Shown: piece by piece, positions 1 through 13,560 of the stretch
Numbering within the stretch: position 1 is the stretch's first letter
Layout of the letters: every line of letters begins with the position of its first letter
Assembly (NCBI GenBank): GCA_009760855.2
Contig: WPIO01000275.1
Span: 82,345-146,344 of the forward strand
Source: Cristatella mucedo
Lineage: Eukaryota > Bryozoa > Phylactolaemata > Cristatellidae
DNA: 64,000 nt
Reading direction: 5' to 3'
Position numbers and translations under genes: made by a program
The notes under the pieces: model-generated
Told to the model about the DNA's origin: nothing
What the model saw: only the letters and a program-made list of their open reading frames with translations
Database searches by the model: none

Positions 1-3000
1 TGAAAAGCGTTTGCCTCAACCACCTGGACAAAGCCATGGTAGATCATCACTTTCTAGAGAAAGCGCTGCGAAAGATTGTTGCCCTACTACTGCGAACTAG
101 CGACCAGATACTTTATAGGAAAGAAAACTTAAAAGTGCTTCGATTCCAAACCAACGTCATCTACGCAGTATGGCTAAGCATTTGAAAAGGTTTCACGGCG
201 AATATTACAAAATATACGTGTAGGTGAACGTGGTAGCAGGGGTAACTGCCTCATTTCGCTTCCAACTGTGCTCGATAATACGACTCGATGTTGTAGCTGG
301 TATAAGTAAGGTCAACTGGTTTCTTCAGGACGAGAAAATAAAATTGACGTCGTCGCCCAGGACTTAATAAAAGCCGTGCAGTGGTGCTTGCTCTAAAACA
401 TAAATGGTCACAATTGTAAATCTTCCTCCTTACCATCAATCAACGAGGAAATAAACCTACGCAAATCAATTTACGCACTTACAAATAGATATTCCAGCCG
501 AGATCCCTGCTTGAAGGTACCGACCTGCGGCCGCGTCAGTTTAAATATGGAAATCAAGATGACCATCTTGTCGAAGCACACATTCAGAGTACAGACCTTT
601 CATCCAATGCGTCGTTCCCTTTACCTCCCTCGAGTGAAAGATTCGCTTAAGTTATATGAGATGTGCTCACCGAGCCCATTTTAAGTTATACCTTTTCAAC
701 TTTCGCACCGTCGCTTTATTGCTGCAATTATTACGACCGCCACCGAGAGCATAGTTGAAAATAGCTGAAATGTTCGTCCATAGAGAAAAAAGCTGGTAGA
801 TTGTCCCCTCCTTCTACAGTAACGATATGGACGTGGTCAATGATGAGTGAGCAATGTCTGAAAATGAAATGAAAATCTGTAACTCGTCATAAAGCATTTT
901 TCCTTAAAGCCATTGGCAGCCACGAATGACCAATGAAGACGAATGCACTCGGCAGCAGACTGACTCCGCAGCCGTCCTCCGGTGAGACCGTACGTATTTC
1001 AATGTAGACTCGCTGTCGCTGAACAAGTCACGTGAGGCAAATGTTTCACTTACAGGTTTCTTCACGCTAAAATTAGACCTGATAAAACACGACAATATAC
1101 AATCAATAAAGGTGAAGAAAACACAAAAGTATATTTGGCGTTTTACAGACTTCCTTTCGTGCCCAGGCTAAATGCCAAGAATTCGATTCAATTCTCCTTG
1201 AATGCTACACCAACATTGTAATACTGCTAACTTTATTAATTATCCAGCCGTGAAAGAGTACATCGCTACAGGGTTAATGCAGATAGAGTGGTGCTCCTAC
1301 AGATTTCTCTACCAACCAAGATAAGATAAATATATTCTAATTACAATTCGTTTTAGCAGTAACTTTGAACTAAGCAAGCAGGCTCTGACGGCCGCATTGC
1401 CACTGCCGCGAAGGAAGCGGTATGCTATGGCTCCTTTAGGGAACTCCTAAGGACAAGCACTCTGGGAGGCGTGGCGGCTATAGTGCCGGTGCGACGCGTC
1501 GTCCGATTCCACTCCGGAGTTGCCCACAAGTTCCGAACGCGGATGTTATGAACGCACTATTCCAATCTTGCGGTGTTACGTTCCTGATGAATTAATGCCA
1601 CATTATTGAGCACCGGAAGCACGGATGCCGAGCGAAGGGCTAGGCTGACGCTCATTTAGGCAGAGCTAGTTGACTGGGGTGAAGGAATTAGGACAAGAGC
1701 TTAACCTCAACTGACGCCGGTGGTCAAGCAACTCAACAATAAACTTTCCTTAAGCCTTATTCTGACAGCGTAGCCACAAGCACCAGCTCGCGAGCCTATG
1801 CGAGCCGGCACCAGGTCAGGCAACCGCGTAGTGCTGAGGGTTTTCGGTTTCTTGACTCGCGGCTCCCTAAGGTCACGTGGTTTCGGGCAAGCGGGATAAA
1901 TAGGATCGCCGTAGCTTGGCATTCCTGTGCACCGCAGTTCTGTTTTGCCAATTACAACACGAGGCGAAGCCCTAGGATTGGAGAGCCTGGTTGGTCTGGG
2001 GGCGGAGCCTCATGTAAGGGGAGGCTAGGCAAGGGGGGGGGGGTGTCCACCAGCCCATGCTGCCGGTGTCTTGCAGCCTGTCCAAGTGTCGAGGGGTCAG
2101 CGGCCGCACTTGATAGCAGCTGGCCGCCAGACATGGTGTCAGTCAGACTCGGCTTCCGCCTACGGGGTCACGGACGGGGTGGCTATCGCAGCTGGTGGAC
2201 GAAAACAGTTCCTATGCGGCGACGCCCTAGCTTCTCGCCTGCACAACAAATGCCTAGTATTTGCGGAGGTCTAGGCGGAGAGTACATGCATACAATTTCT
2301 ATGTGGCGACGCTCCTGTTTTTAATAATAATAACACGACGACGGCAGGCGTTTGCAGGTTCCAGTCGGCTCAACGAGCGTTTATTTACTGTGCATTTGCC
2401 GAGTAACGATTGCATAACTGAGCAAATGCTCTATATTGGGAAAACAAGCATTCGAGGCGTGTTTCGCAAACAAACTCAAAGAAAGAATCGCTTCAATGCC
2501 CTTCCTAAAAGGCAGCTGCAAATGCTCGTTCTGGAAAAATCAGACGAGTAAAGAGGAAGATCCATAATGGCAATATTCAAAAGTTTAATCATTGAATTTA
2601 ATTAATTGTGCCAGAACATCCGTAGTGGCTACTTTTCTTACCTGCAGAGAGAGTTTCAGAATTTTTTACTTCTAGACATCAGCGTATGATCCCTTTTTTT
2701 TCTGAAGAGCGAGCATCATATAATTAGGCCAATACTCGGGGAGGGGTGCTAATAGTATTAGATCATTTGCTTGGTGCACTTCGAGAATTACATTTCTCGA
2801 CAGGCATCTTGCACTAGTTGGTGACATTAGCTTGTCCTGAAAGCCTGATTGCAGATTAATAACCTCGTGGTTCGATTAAGCGGACGTTTGTTGCATAATT
2901 TCAGAGGCTGTTTAATAACTTTGCGACGCTCATTAAGCGGCTTGTGTGCAAGGCGGCACATAGAGGGCCAGGCAGACACAGGGACTACGAATTTGTGGAA

Positions 3001-4256
3001 AGCTTAGTAACGGCCGACGGTCAATTTTTCTCAACATGCTGAGGCGCGGTAATTGAGCTCCTATCAACGAGCGCTAATCAGCTCTTTAAACTTATGAGTC
3101 GTAGGTTTGACAGTCGAGCGGTCAATAGGTCAAATGCAGGGTGCAGGGAGGTACTTGCTGACCACCGAAGAAGGTTCGTCTGTAGGTATTGATTAGTAGC
3201 GACATCGCACCTTATGCTAAGCAAGTACTGTTTGAACGAGCAAATCCAAGGACAGCTCAAGGACTGTGACAGACAAGGTAACAGCAGAATTCCTGAAGCT
3301 ATTACGAAGAAGTTAGGCAACGGTCCACTCTACGCTTGGAGTCGCACGAGGCCGTTCTCTCGGGCAGGGAGGAATCGCACGGGCGCAACCTCAAACAGGA
3401 CACACTAACGAGTCATGACCTCCCCCCAAGGAGCATGGCTGCTCTGCGTGGCTCTCTCGGTAACCTTGGGCGGAAGCCGGCCGACCCTGGCTGCACGTAA
3501 GCACAGAGGAAAAAATTTCAAGAACTAACTAGCTGCTACGATAAGCGAGGCCTTTTTTTACCTGCATTTCAAACGTCAAATAAGGAGACGCTCCGACGTA
3601 AGTTGGGAGTGAGTTTCGTGCTTTGGAAGCGTAAGAAATAACGGCTCGGTCTCCGAAGGATTCTAGCTTCATAATACACTAATAGCTCCGAGAATGTACG
3701 AGATCCGCTGCAGCCGCCTTTGAGCGTTCCCATCCGGAGCAGCCCTACTGCTCGAATGCAGTGCAAGCGTGGGCTAGTCACTGTGCCATTTCCTAGCGAG
3801 CGCTTCTCTTTTTACCCGCTTCCCTGCACGGACCAGAGCAGCCACACAGCCTAGCTCCGCAAGTGACGTAAATATGAAGACCCGTTTCGAGGATATGAGC
3901 TATGATAAAGGCTTTTCGCAAAAAACTATAATTAGTTTGGTCCAAGTTGGAGATGCAAATGGAGGTGCTCTCACTGTTACAGTGGGTGAGATAAATAATG
4001 GGTTGCTCGTACCCGATTATTTCTAGACGAGCTTCGCAAGCTCAAGTGTCGTTGACTATCTCTGTCTTACAATTAGCAAAGAAGGAAAGCCTCGCACAGA
4101 CTGCTCAAGCGCCAGAGGTGTGTGCGCTTCATGTAAGTATTTTTATGTAGCGATACAACTTTAATTAAAATAATAATACATTTGATTAAGCTACTAGCAA
4201 TGATTGTAGCCATATAGGTTCTTCTGCAGCTATAAGAATAAGGCGCTTAAACCAGC
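1..4256. other. No gene recognised
   Basis: Only short frames without family resemblance. The part from 1,380 to 2,270 is GC-richer than average and includes an 11-base G run near 2,033-2,043. The remainder holds nothing I can name. Confidence 0.5.
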
Positions 4257-4810
4257 TTAACTTTAATAATAATAATAACAATAATACTTCACTTGTTATT
4301 TCGCCCTCAAAGAACTTAATCGCTCCCGTGGCTCTCCGTATTTGCTGCAAAGAAAGCAAGCTCGAATGGTTAGTGGTTGTACGCCGAATAAACAACAGGA
4401 ATAACGTGGTTAAGGGTGACATGCACAGGATCAGCATGCAAGTACGGTTAGTGGCTGAATGCACAGTGTCATCATACATAGGCACATGAAGGATGAATCA
4501 CAAGGACCTAATGCATGATTTCGTGAATATATGCGTTTTTAGTTTCTTCATCAATGTGAACATTACAGGGGATGTCGTGAGGCAGGTCTGGAGTGAGTTC
4601 CAGGCTTTGTTACCAAACGAACTAAAGACACGGTCTCCAGAGAATTTGAGATTTGAGCAAACTGTGGGCGAACGGTTAGATTCCTAAAAGTAGATGGTAC
4701 GATGCTTAGCCTCGTTAGGGAGTAGGTCTATTAGTTAGGATGGCGCCAAGAATAAAGGGACTTGAACGTGAGTAACCAAGCCTTGAAGTAGAACTTGATT
4801 TTGAAAAAAA
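4257..4810 (-). mobile_element. LINE (L2/CR1-like) 3' end, 5'-truncated
   Basis: Minus-strand copy of the window's main non-LTR retrotransposon. It has the (ATT)n end at 4,262-4,288, the tail hairpin remnants, the 3' UTR block with paired GCATGC and ACTGTGCAT-type motifs, and the decayed C-terminal part of the reverse-transcriptase ORF. It matches the plus-strand copies at 10,497 and 41,600. Moderately diverged. Confidence 0.75.
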
Positions 4811-7307
4811 GTCTCTTCTATGTGCTTCCAACTCTACTTGTTTTAACTGCATTCGCTACTGAAGCAATTGCTTGAATCTCAGCGAGAACGATCTGGACCC
4901 ACAACTGAATCAGACTTCGTAACTATTGCTGCAGAAGAAGAAGTGTGATTTTTGAATCGACAATTCTATCTGTGTACTTCCCCCACTGGCTCTAAGCCTA
5001 GGAGGCATTGTGCTGGCACTTCTTCCCTCCCAAGTAGAGCGTCTGATTCCTGCACTGGGCGATCCTTTAAAGCTCGTTCCAATTGGTGGCGATTTTTACT
5101 GAGGTTCTCCTGCCACAATACAGATCAAGCTATAAAATCGGCTAACCTAGTTTGTCCACTGTGACGCATATGACTGCGACTGTAACATCGTTTTCTAGGC
5201 TCCTCCTGCACAGACTGTGAAGACAGTAAATTGGCTTCTTTGATGCTGGAAAAGCTACTTTGTATACAGTGACTTCCCCGGTGATGATGCATGAACGTTC
5301 AGTCACGATCCTAATACGATCTCCTGAAATTTGTCCGATGACCAATCCAGGACGACATAGAATGGTGAGATTTAGCTCTCTGTGATATATCCATGCGCTA
5401 CGATGATGTAGGGCAGTATTTGCCTGCATTGACAGCCCGGTGACTCTGTTTCCTTTTTTCGGGACCCAGTCATCATGTTTATCAATTAAATTTGATGTAT
5501 ACATTTACACGTGTACATCTGCGATTGTGCCGACTCGACAAGACATCGCTCGGTGCAAAAGCTGTACTGTCGTGTGATTTGAGCATGGATTTTGGCTACG
5601 ACCGTTCGAAGAATGCCGAATCGTTTTTAGCTAGGTCAAATAATTGCAACTTTCTCCTCCGATACTAAGTTTTAGTTAATAGCTTACTGAATTTCAAGCT
5701 TGCCCACCGGCTTATACACACCTGAAGACCTGATGGATATTGTTTGTAACGCTGTAGCATGTCTAATTAAATTCGAGTCAGACAAGATTGGATTCGCAAG
5801 GGGAGACAAGGCCCGGATGAGATCTGCAGAAGGTGCAACTCTTTGTGCAGTGATGCATGCATAGATGGTTCCTCTTTTTCTGTTGGTTCTTTTTTTTCTG
5901 TTTTGCATACTTACATAATCCTGTTATGGAGTCTCTTGAGCCTGCGCTTAAGTGGTGCCTCTTTTGAATTCCTTTTTTAAATTGAAAGGAGCCTTAGCCA
6001 CTCTATACAGGGAAAAATATATAATGGGAATGCTCGTCAAGGGTACTCTTAACTTTGACTTTCACTGCATTAGTGATTGTACCGAGGCTGAGTGTCTGTG
6101 CAGGTCACGCCTGCCATACAGATACATTTCAAAGATTTTTGCAGGTCACTTTCTTAAGTTTCGTCACTGCACCGCCTTGGAGTTACTACTTCACGTATTT
6201 TGGAATAAGGACAGTAAACATGACTTAGTAGTATAACTGTAAGTGGAATTGCTTACTTACAATAATGATAATATATTTGAATTACGCCATCGGAGAACTG
6301 GATCTCTTTATTGGTACTTTACAGATGCTGTACAGAAAACATTACAGAATAATTGGAGATAACATCCGCAAGCAGCGGGTATAGTTTGGTTGATTTAGCA
6401 AGACGAATTATTTTAAAATGCCGATTTTCAAAGGACCATGAATCCTGTGTAACTTGTGTGCCCTTTGCACAGCATTTTTGGACCACCAGTCTGTAGCTGC
6501 TGCGGCCGATGCTGCTGCAGACGATAATGCCTTCTCTTCGTCCACGAGCACATACACGTCGGGTGACGTCCACGCTATAGAGCTTTGCTATGCCAGCATG
6601 CCAACTTGCCGCAAAGGGTGGTGCATAACACTTGCAGTGCAGTGCTCAAGTCGGCCATGCCTAATCGCTCTTTGGCCTGAAAGAAATACTGCAGTTTGCA
6701 AATGAAAAGAGAGGTCACAACTTTCGAACCTTCTGGATGAACGCACGAATGTAGTATTGAAAACTGGCTAGATCGGTGTGTCAAAACTTTCTTTTGAACG
6801 GGGCCATTCGGCTTGAAGAGTATTTAAGCCTTGGTGTTACACATCACGTTTATATATTATTTGTGAAACATAAATGTTTTTGGAACAGTTCCGCCGATCA
6901 ACTGATTTCAGGACAGCATGCCCGTCGAAAGCATTCCTTGCTACGAGTTTCCTGCAGCAGTGAGAGTGCTGAGCACGTCGGCTCAGTTAATGACAATGAG
7001 CAGTGATTGAAGTTGGTAGCCAGGCCCATTTCAGTATTACTGAGGGAGACACTCTTTACAACTTTGAGACAAAGAATATGTCCGCCGTTATTAGTGTATT
7101 GAATTTTGATCGGACCGAGCTGAAATTCTTCAAACTTTAAAGAAAGGACTCACCCAGGCTATTTTTGTCATTACCAATGCGAACTTTCAATTGTTCCGAA
7201 ATTCACAATTACCGGTCAAAATACACTGCTGCATTGCATTCCTTGGCCCCATACATTTTGACTGATATCTGTTTGCTCAACCAGCTACTGCATATAAATA
7301 AAATAAA
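4811..7307. other. No supported gene
   Basis: A 120-codon minus-strand frame (5,142-5,504) begins with Met but shows no family and is not long enough to exclude chance. A possible relic of SINE family 2 lies at 5,055-5,155. Confidence 0.45.
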
Positions 7308-7437
7308 ATTCATTTGTATAGCTTCATAAGAGAATTTAATCTCTATTCAGGTGCTTCACATATGCCGAGGGGCTCGAGCCCACGATCGAGGCCAAATCTT
7401 GGTCCAGACGAGAATCTTAACCACTGGGCCAAACTAG
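7308..7437 (-). mobile_element. tRNA-derived SINE, family 1
   Basis: On the minus strand: a tRNA-like head with degraded A box, a B box in GGGCTCGAGCC, and a 3' hairpin tail shared with the LINE, ending near ATAAAATTCATTTG. Same layout as 21,547, 25,133 and 39,529. Confidence 0.75.
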
Positions 7438-9447
7438 TATGGTCATCCTGGGTTACGTGAACGTTCTGCAATTTCAGCAGTCTTAAGTGTGGATTGATGA
7501 CACCCACGATCAAGTAAGCTAAGCTGGAAGCAGCCACAGGCTAGCCTGCCCCTGATGCCGTTGTACCTTCCATCTACTGCAGTAGACTGCTCCCGGTTTT
7601 GTTTAGTGTGTTTTCCAATAAATTCTGGTTTACTGCTCGTGACTGCCGATATATGTCAGTTATATACTTTCCGGGTTATTCTGCAAATCCACATGTGAGC
7701 CAAAGATGCCACCGTTCTTCAACGATGTGAGCAAAAGCAAAAAACCTCATTCTTAAGTCAAAAGGGAGGAGCAACAATTAAATTACTCTTAGCCAACGTT
7801 CAGTACGACCTATGAATAACAACGTGCACTGAATCGTGCACAATTAGTTGGCTAGAACACAGGGAGTAAGTTCGCTAGGATCATGCAGCTTGAGCTGAGC
7901 CTTCAATGATGCAAGGTCATGCACGACCGCTGGAGCATGCAAGTTAAGCTCACTAAATATTTCAATCGAGTAAAATATAACGGGACACGTTACAGCCGAT
8001 CTGGAGATTCAATTCAGCATTTTGATTCGGGAGTAGATTTTGAGTCGAGTGCTAGCAGCTGACCTGCCATCACACCCAGAGTTCAAATAAACTCGCTATG
8101 GTGCTCAAGTAAGTTAGCAAAAGCAATTTCTAGATGGCAATCGAAGTCACTTCATTATTTAGCCAAGCAAGGGCCCCAACCTCACCTTATCCGAGGCAAC
8201 CTATCAGAGGACTCATAAAAAGCAAAGCTTTGGGGTACAGCCACAGAATAGGATGCAGCAATGGAACAATCGGCTGAACCAAAGCCTGACATGTGGGTCT
8301 CCCCTTCACACGATCTGTCTCCTTCCTCTTGAGCTTCCTCTCATCTCATCTTAATCCCCCTCTCTCGCCGTGATTTTCCACAGCCTGTTGCTAGACAGCT
8401 GTCAGCAGCCGGAACAGCAACACGGCTGTGCATGCATGCATGCAAGCATATGCCGGATCTCCTGATTGAAGACGTCGAAATGGCTCTAATCCAGCCCAGG
8501 TCACCTGCTGTTCCGTCTGCGGCAGCAGCAGGGTTCATGCTGAGGACTTTTGATGGTTTTCTCTTTCGTTTTATGACCTGAACTGATCTTTGTCAGTTTA
8601 GTCTCAGCAGAGAAGCATCTGTTCCACTCACCTTCCTTGTCGCCCGATTAAACTTGTACTCTATTTTCCGCATGCTTTGCCTGCTTACCGGTGCATGATT
8701 CACTAAGTGCTACAAGCTAACGGTCTTAGTGACAAGTGTCCTAAGCCTCTTTATGCTTGCTTTTGCATACTAGCAGAATAATAATGCATCTTTGCTTTTG
8801 CATGCTTTCCATCGTGCAAATCACTACCCATGTCTATTGACTCTCTTTCAGTGACTTGTAAGTGCCTACCTTTGTGCCTTGTTGCATATTTGTTGCACGA
8901 AGGTAGGTGTCGAGTATCAGGACGATGTCGTATCACTCTCAACCGCAGCATCCCACAACTTGTACCAGAGATGTCTAGCTACTGCTTTTTTGGAAACATT
9001 CCGGTAACTTTTTTTGGAGTAAGGCAAGTGCAGTGTGTAAAGGTGATAATTTTATTATTTCGTGTGACCCCCCTGTGTACTGCTGGCATACTGAAGGGAA
9101 AGGAAATTCTAGCCGGGTTCAACGACCGAAGCCTAGCAGATTCGTTCCATCTAACTGGTACTAATGTATTTGTGCCTGTACATCTGTAAGTAGGAGTGCT
9201 ACTTATCTGTCAGTAAATACTCGTGCATGTTTTTTATGTTTCAGGCCTTAAAATTACTGTAATTGCTGAGGTGGATAGATGTTAATGCCTGCAGTCACAG
9301 CCCTATAGAAAGGTAGGCAAAGTGTTTGGGTGTGTATAGGTACTGAAAGTAATAATGCTCTTGATAAAGCATCGTTAGAGAAATCATTCTCTTTCTAGGT
9401 GCTTTAGTTTACTGCAAAGGAAACGCGATCGAGTTATAAGATGTATC
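7438..9447. other. No gene recognised
   Basis: Contains a short GCATGCATGCATGC-type palindromic tract near 8,430 and a 119-codon plus frame (8,830-9,189) without resemblance to a known family. Confidence 0.45.
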
Positions 9448-9585
9448 ATGTTTGATAAATATATGAATAACATGGTTAGGGGTGACATGCACAGGGTCAG
9501 CATGCAAATATGGTTAGTGGCAGCATGCGACAGTGTCAGCCAGCATAAGCACGTAAAGAAACGAGCTGCAATGCATCAAGGCAGT
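9448..9585 (-). mobile_element. LINE 3' UTR fragment
   Basis: Short minus-strand fragment of the same LINE 3' UTR (GGTTAGGGGTGACATGCACA and the following GCATGC-spaced block). It lacks the tail hairpin and the coding part. Confidence 0.7.
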
Positions 9586-9711
9586 TGCAAGAAGTCCGAG
9601 GTTAAGCCATATGCTTCTGACGGTGAGCTGAGCTTGCTCTTTATCAGGATGACTGGTTATGAAAGTAACATTACGATCTCATAATGTGCTGTACTTTTTT
9701 TCACTCGTGTA

Positions 9712-9714
9712 CTC

Positions 9715-9776
<62 letters not shown>

Positions 9777-9844
9777 GCTCTCCCCCTCTCTCTCTCTCCC
9801 TCACTCCCTCTCTCTTTCTCTCTATCTCTCTCTTTCTCTCTCAC
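9712..9844. repeat. (CT)n microsatellite
   Basis: Nearly pure CT dinucleotide tract followed by imperfect CT with CCCT interruptions. Long apparent Leu/Ser frames here are artefacts of the repeat. Confidence 0.97.
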
Positions 9845-10496
9845 TGCCGATGTTTCAATAGTGTGTACGAAGAGCTTTACTGTTGCTATTATTACCAGCA
9901 ATATTGTTATTACTCTTATTATTTTTATTTCATTGTGAGGAAACGAATGTCTCGGGAACCTGGAAGCACTGGGCAGAGATCAGACGAGGGTGCAGCCTGC
10001 CTAAGCAGCTTGAGGCTCTCGAGAGGTTGACTGACTGACAAGGGCACTAGCATGTTGTGGGGGACATAAATCTACCACAACGTGACACCAGCTGTGGGAC
10101 TGGCTCTGATTGTACAATGGCTCGACAGTGCAAAGGCAATGCATGCACGGAATATGAATGCTGCCGGAATAGTACACAGAAAAGGAAGGAGAGGACTAGA
10201 TCCCTCGAACCTGGCAGCCGTCTAGACCAAGCATGGCTGGTTTGGTTTCTAAATATAGTTCTTGGTGTTGAAGGTGGGAGGAGGCTTGTTGCTAGGTCGC
10301 ACTGCCAAGCCCGACGGCTAGTCGTAATGAGGAATGTCACACTCCTATTTCTCCATATCACTCTCCACTCCGCACTGCCTATCTGTCTCTCGCTGTCTTG
10401 CACTTTGTCTCTCCTTCTCTCACTGACTCTCCCTGCCTCACCATCGCTGTCTCTCCCTCTCATTTTCCCTCTCTCTTTCTCTCTCCCTCTCTCTCT

Positions 10497-11036
10497 TTCA
10501 AGGTTTTGTTTGACTTCAAGGTTTTGTCACTCACTTTTAGGTTCCTTCACTCTATGGCTGCAGCCTACCTTTCAGATATACTACCCCATAAGGCCAATTA
10601 TCGTACCACATGCTTTTCGGAATCCAACAGTCTGGAAATACCTCGTACGAACCTTAAATCCTTTGGAGACCGTGCATTTAGTTCGTATGCTCCCAAAGCC
10701 TGGAACTCCCTCCCGACCTGCGTCAGAACATAACCTGACCTGACCACATTTAAAAGGAACCTAAAACACACGCCTATTTAGGACAGCATTTAGCAGGTCC
10801 CGGTGATTCGTCTTTGATGTGCTTATCCGTGCTGACACTGTGCATGCTGCCACTAACCACATTTGCATGCTGACCCTGTGCATGTCACCCCTAACCATAT
10901 TATTCATTTTGTTTGTTTTTCAAGCATGATTTTACTTACCATTCAATTGCATTTCACTTTGCAGCAAATGCAAAGCGCCTAGAGAGAGATTTAGTTCTCT
11001 AAGGGCGCTTTATCAAGTGAATTATTATTATTATTA

Positions 11037-11040
<4 letters not shown>
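10497..11040 (+). mobile_element. LINE 3' end with complete tail hairpin and (ATT)n
   Basis: It begins inside the C-terminal reverse-transcriptase ORF (peptide FKVLSLTF, later AYLSDILPH and APKAWNSLPT in open frame to 10,733). It runs through the 3' UTR and ends in a hairpin at 10,973-11,010 (AAGCGCC paired with GGGCGCTT, inner TAGAGA with TCTCTA) and (ATT)n. This is the best-preserved 3' terminus in the window. It abuts a (CT)20(GT)9 microsatellite. Confidence 0.85.
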
Positions 11041-11097
<57 letters not shown>

Positions 11098-11098
11098 T
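11041..11098. repeat. (CT)20(GT)9 compound microsatellite
   Basis: An uninterrupted CT tract that switches to GT, directly adjoining the (ATT)n tail of the LINE copy at 10,497-11,040. Imperfect CT/GT sequence continues to about 11,220. Confidence 0.97.
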
Positions 11099-11224
11099 CC
11101 CTTTGTCTGTCTAGCACTCTCAGTAACTCTACCAGCCTTACTACCTCTCACTAAATCTCGCAATCTTTCTCCATCTGTGTGTCTGTGTGTCTGTCTCTCG
11201 GTCTCTCTCTCTCTGCGTTTATTA

Positions 11225-12215
11225 TTTCTATGCTTGTCAATTCTTAAGCCGACGCAATGGAAACACTTGAGATAGTAACATTCCAGAGAGTAGAGGTTTA
11301 TAAGCAGCTAAGTGCAGCTACAGCTGGATGTGGTGCAGAGGCTCGGCCGGGATTTGCTGTAGCCGAGCAGTGTGCAGCACAATTGTACAATTGCATCTCG
11401 GGTGGTAATTCTGTGGAAAAAAGCCGATGCTCCCCTTCATATGCCTACATTTTCTGATCTCTCGTGGCCTAACATCTATGACCAATATTGGGTGATGCTA
11501 GTTTTTTTTAAATGCAGCCACTTTATGTGTGTAAGATACTGCTACCCAAATGAGCTGGTATGTTTGTAATCCTAGTGACCTGGCATGACAGAATTTTGGG
11601 TATTGGGATAGTTTTGGACCAGCTGTGCCAGCTTTGCATTGAGGGTCCTCTACTTTAATCCACACTCCTGCTCGGGCTAGACTAATTGAGCTGAAGGCCA
11701 CATCCCTGCTCCGAACAGCCTGAATTATAAACGAGTTTAATTCTGTCGGCTGGTTGTCGGTTGCTAAAGTGTGCATGCCTCTGCAAAATACTCCCACTGA
11801 GTCATTTTATAGCGTCCCAGTGGACCAGGCGTTTCTTCTGTCTACTTTGCTAACTCGTGCAGGATTCAGGACATGTTATTAATGAGAAGAGATCCTACTG
11901 ACAGTTGACCAATAATCCTATGCCTGCTATTGGATGCTTCTTTAAACATGAGAATGACTGCTTTAGCATGCTTGCCTAAGCAGGATGCATTGCTCTTTAT
12001 CAGCTATTGCTTATTGCCTCTCTTGCATGACGTGGTAACGAGCTATTTAGAGATGAAGTATTTTCAGGGTGCTATACAAAAGACTTCATATCAGTATAGT
12101 GTCAAGTTGCAAAGCCGGGTGTCCTTCAACGTTAACTCAGTCAGAGCAAATGGTCTGGTTTCGGTGCCAATCATGCAGTGTTCATCCATTGCTGTCCTTC
12201 GGGGAAGGCTGTCTT

Positions 12216-12216
<1 letters not shown>
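11225..12216. other. No gene recognised
   Basis: Unique sequence between two CT arrays; frames are all under 100 codons and show no domains. Confidence 0.45.
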
Positions 12217-12778
<562 letters not shown>

Positions 12779-13182
12779 TTACTCTGTAGCAACCTGCAGG
12801 CTTCTTAGTGTGTACAAAGGCAAATGCTGATCCAAATGTGGATGCTGCTTTTTAAAAGTGACTCGTGCGAAGGAAAAAGGGGCCACAGTCTTGTGAAGCT
12901 GCCTATACAGCCGTGTCACGTGTCGGAGTTCTCTTGCTGACCACTGCCCAATTTCACTTGAACTGGCTCCCCAGCTATAGCAACACCAGCAGTGATCTCT
13001 AGTGGCAGATGTAGGTGGCTGTTGCTGACTGCAGCTGGGGTTCACTGAAGAAGCGTTGGGGACTACTGGCCAATTGAGAGCAGTGAGTTACAATGCTGCC
13101 TTGCTAATTAACCTGTAAGCCAGATTAAAAACCAGCCTGAGGGGAATCTCCACCCTCCACAGCCATCATACCAACTGGATAA

Positions 13183-13350
13183 GGTAAGCCGTGATGGCAC
13201 ACTTGGTAAGGCCGTTACTTTTCATGAACTCGAGGTTGCCTTCGGTTTGAACCCTGTAGTGGGCGATCCTTTAATGCAGCAGCAAGCTGTGGTAATAGAC
13301 GTAAAGGCTTTTCTGTTGCTATTCAAAAGATGCTGTTAAATCAGGTGGTA
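13183..13350 (+). mobile_element. tRNA-derived SINE, family 2
   Basis: A box TGGCACACTTGG at 13,195 and B box GGTTTGAACCC at 13,244 are at tRNA spacing. A unique body ends in CTTTTCTGTTGCTATTCAAA and AGATGCTGTTAAATCAGG. Both ends align with 23,604-23,785. It lacks the LINE-type hairpin, so its mobilising partner is different or not seen here. Confidence 0.7.
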
Positions 13351-13360
13351 ATTTTTCTAC

Positions 13361-13560
13361 ACGGACACACACGCACACATAACAGATACAGGCACACACT
13401 CACTCACACACACAACATGCAAAAATGCACACACACACACACACACACACATGCACACACATGCGAGCGCACACACACACACTCACACACAAGCAAACAC
13501 TCATACACACACATACAAACACACTCATCCACACGCACACACATCCACCACACATGCCCA
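13361..13560. repeat. (CA)n-rich tract
   Basis: Imperfect CA dinucleotide repeat with one uninterrupted core at about 13,427-13,450. Apparent His/Thr frames are artefacts. Confidence 0.95.

Noticed and set aside
5142-5504. A 120-codon minus-strand frame with Met start and a plausible amino-acid mix.
   Set aside because: No recognisable family, no clear splice context, and a few frames of this length are expected by chance in 64 kb.
10057-10743. A 228-codon plus-strand frame.
   Set aside because: It runs from unique sequence through imperfect CT repeat and then reads the LINE end out of its true frame.
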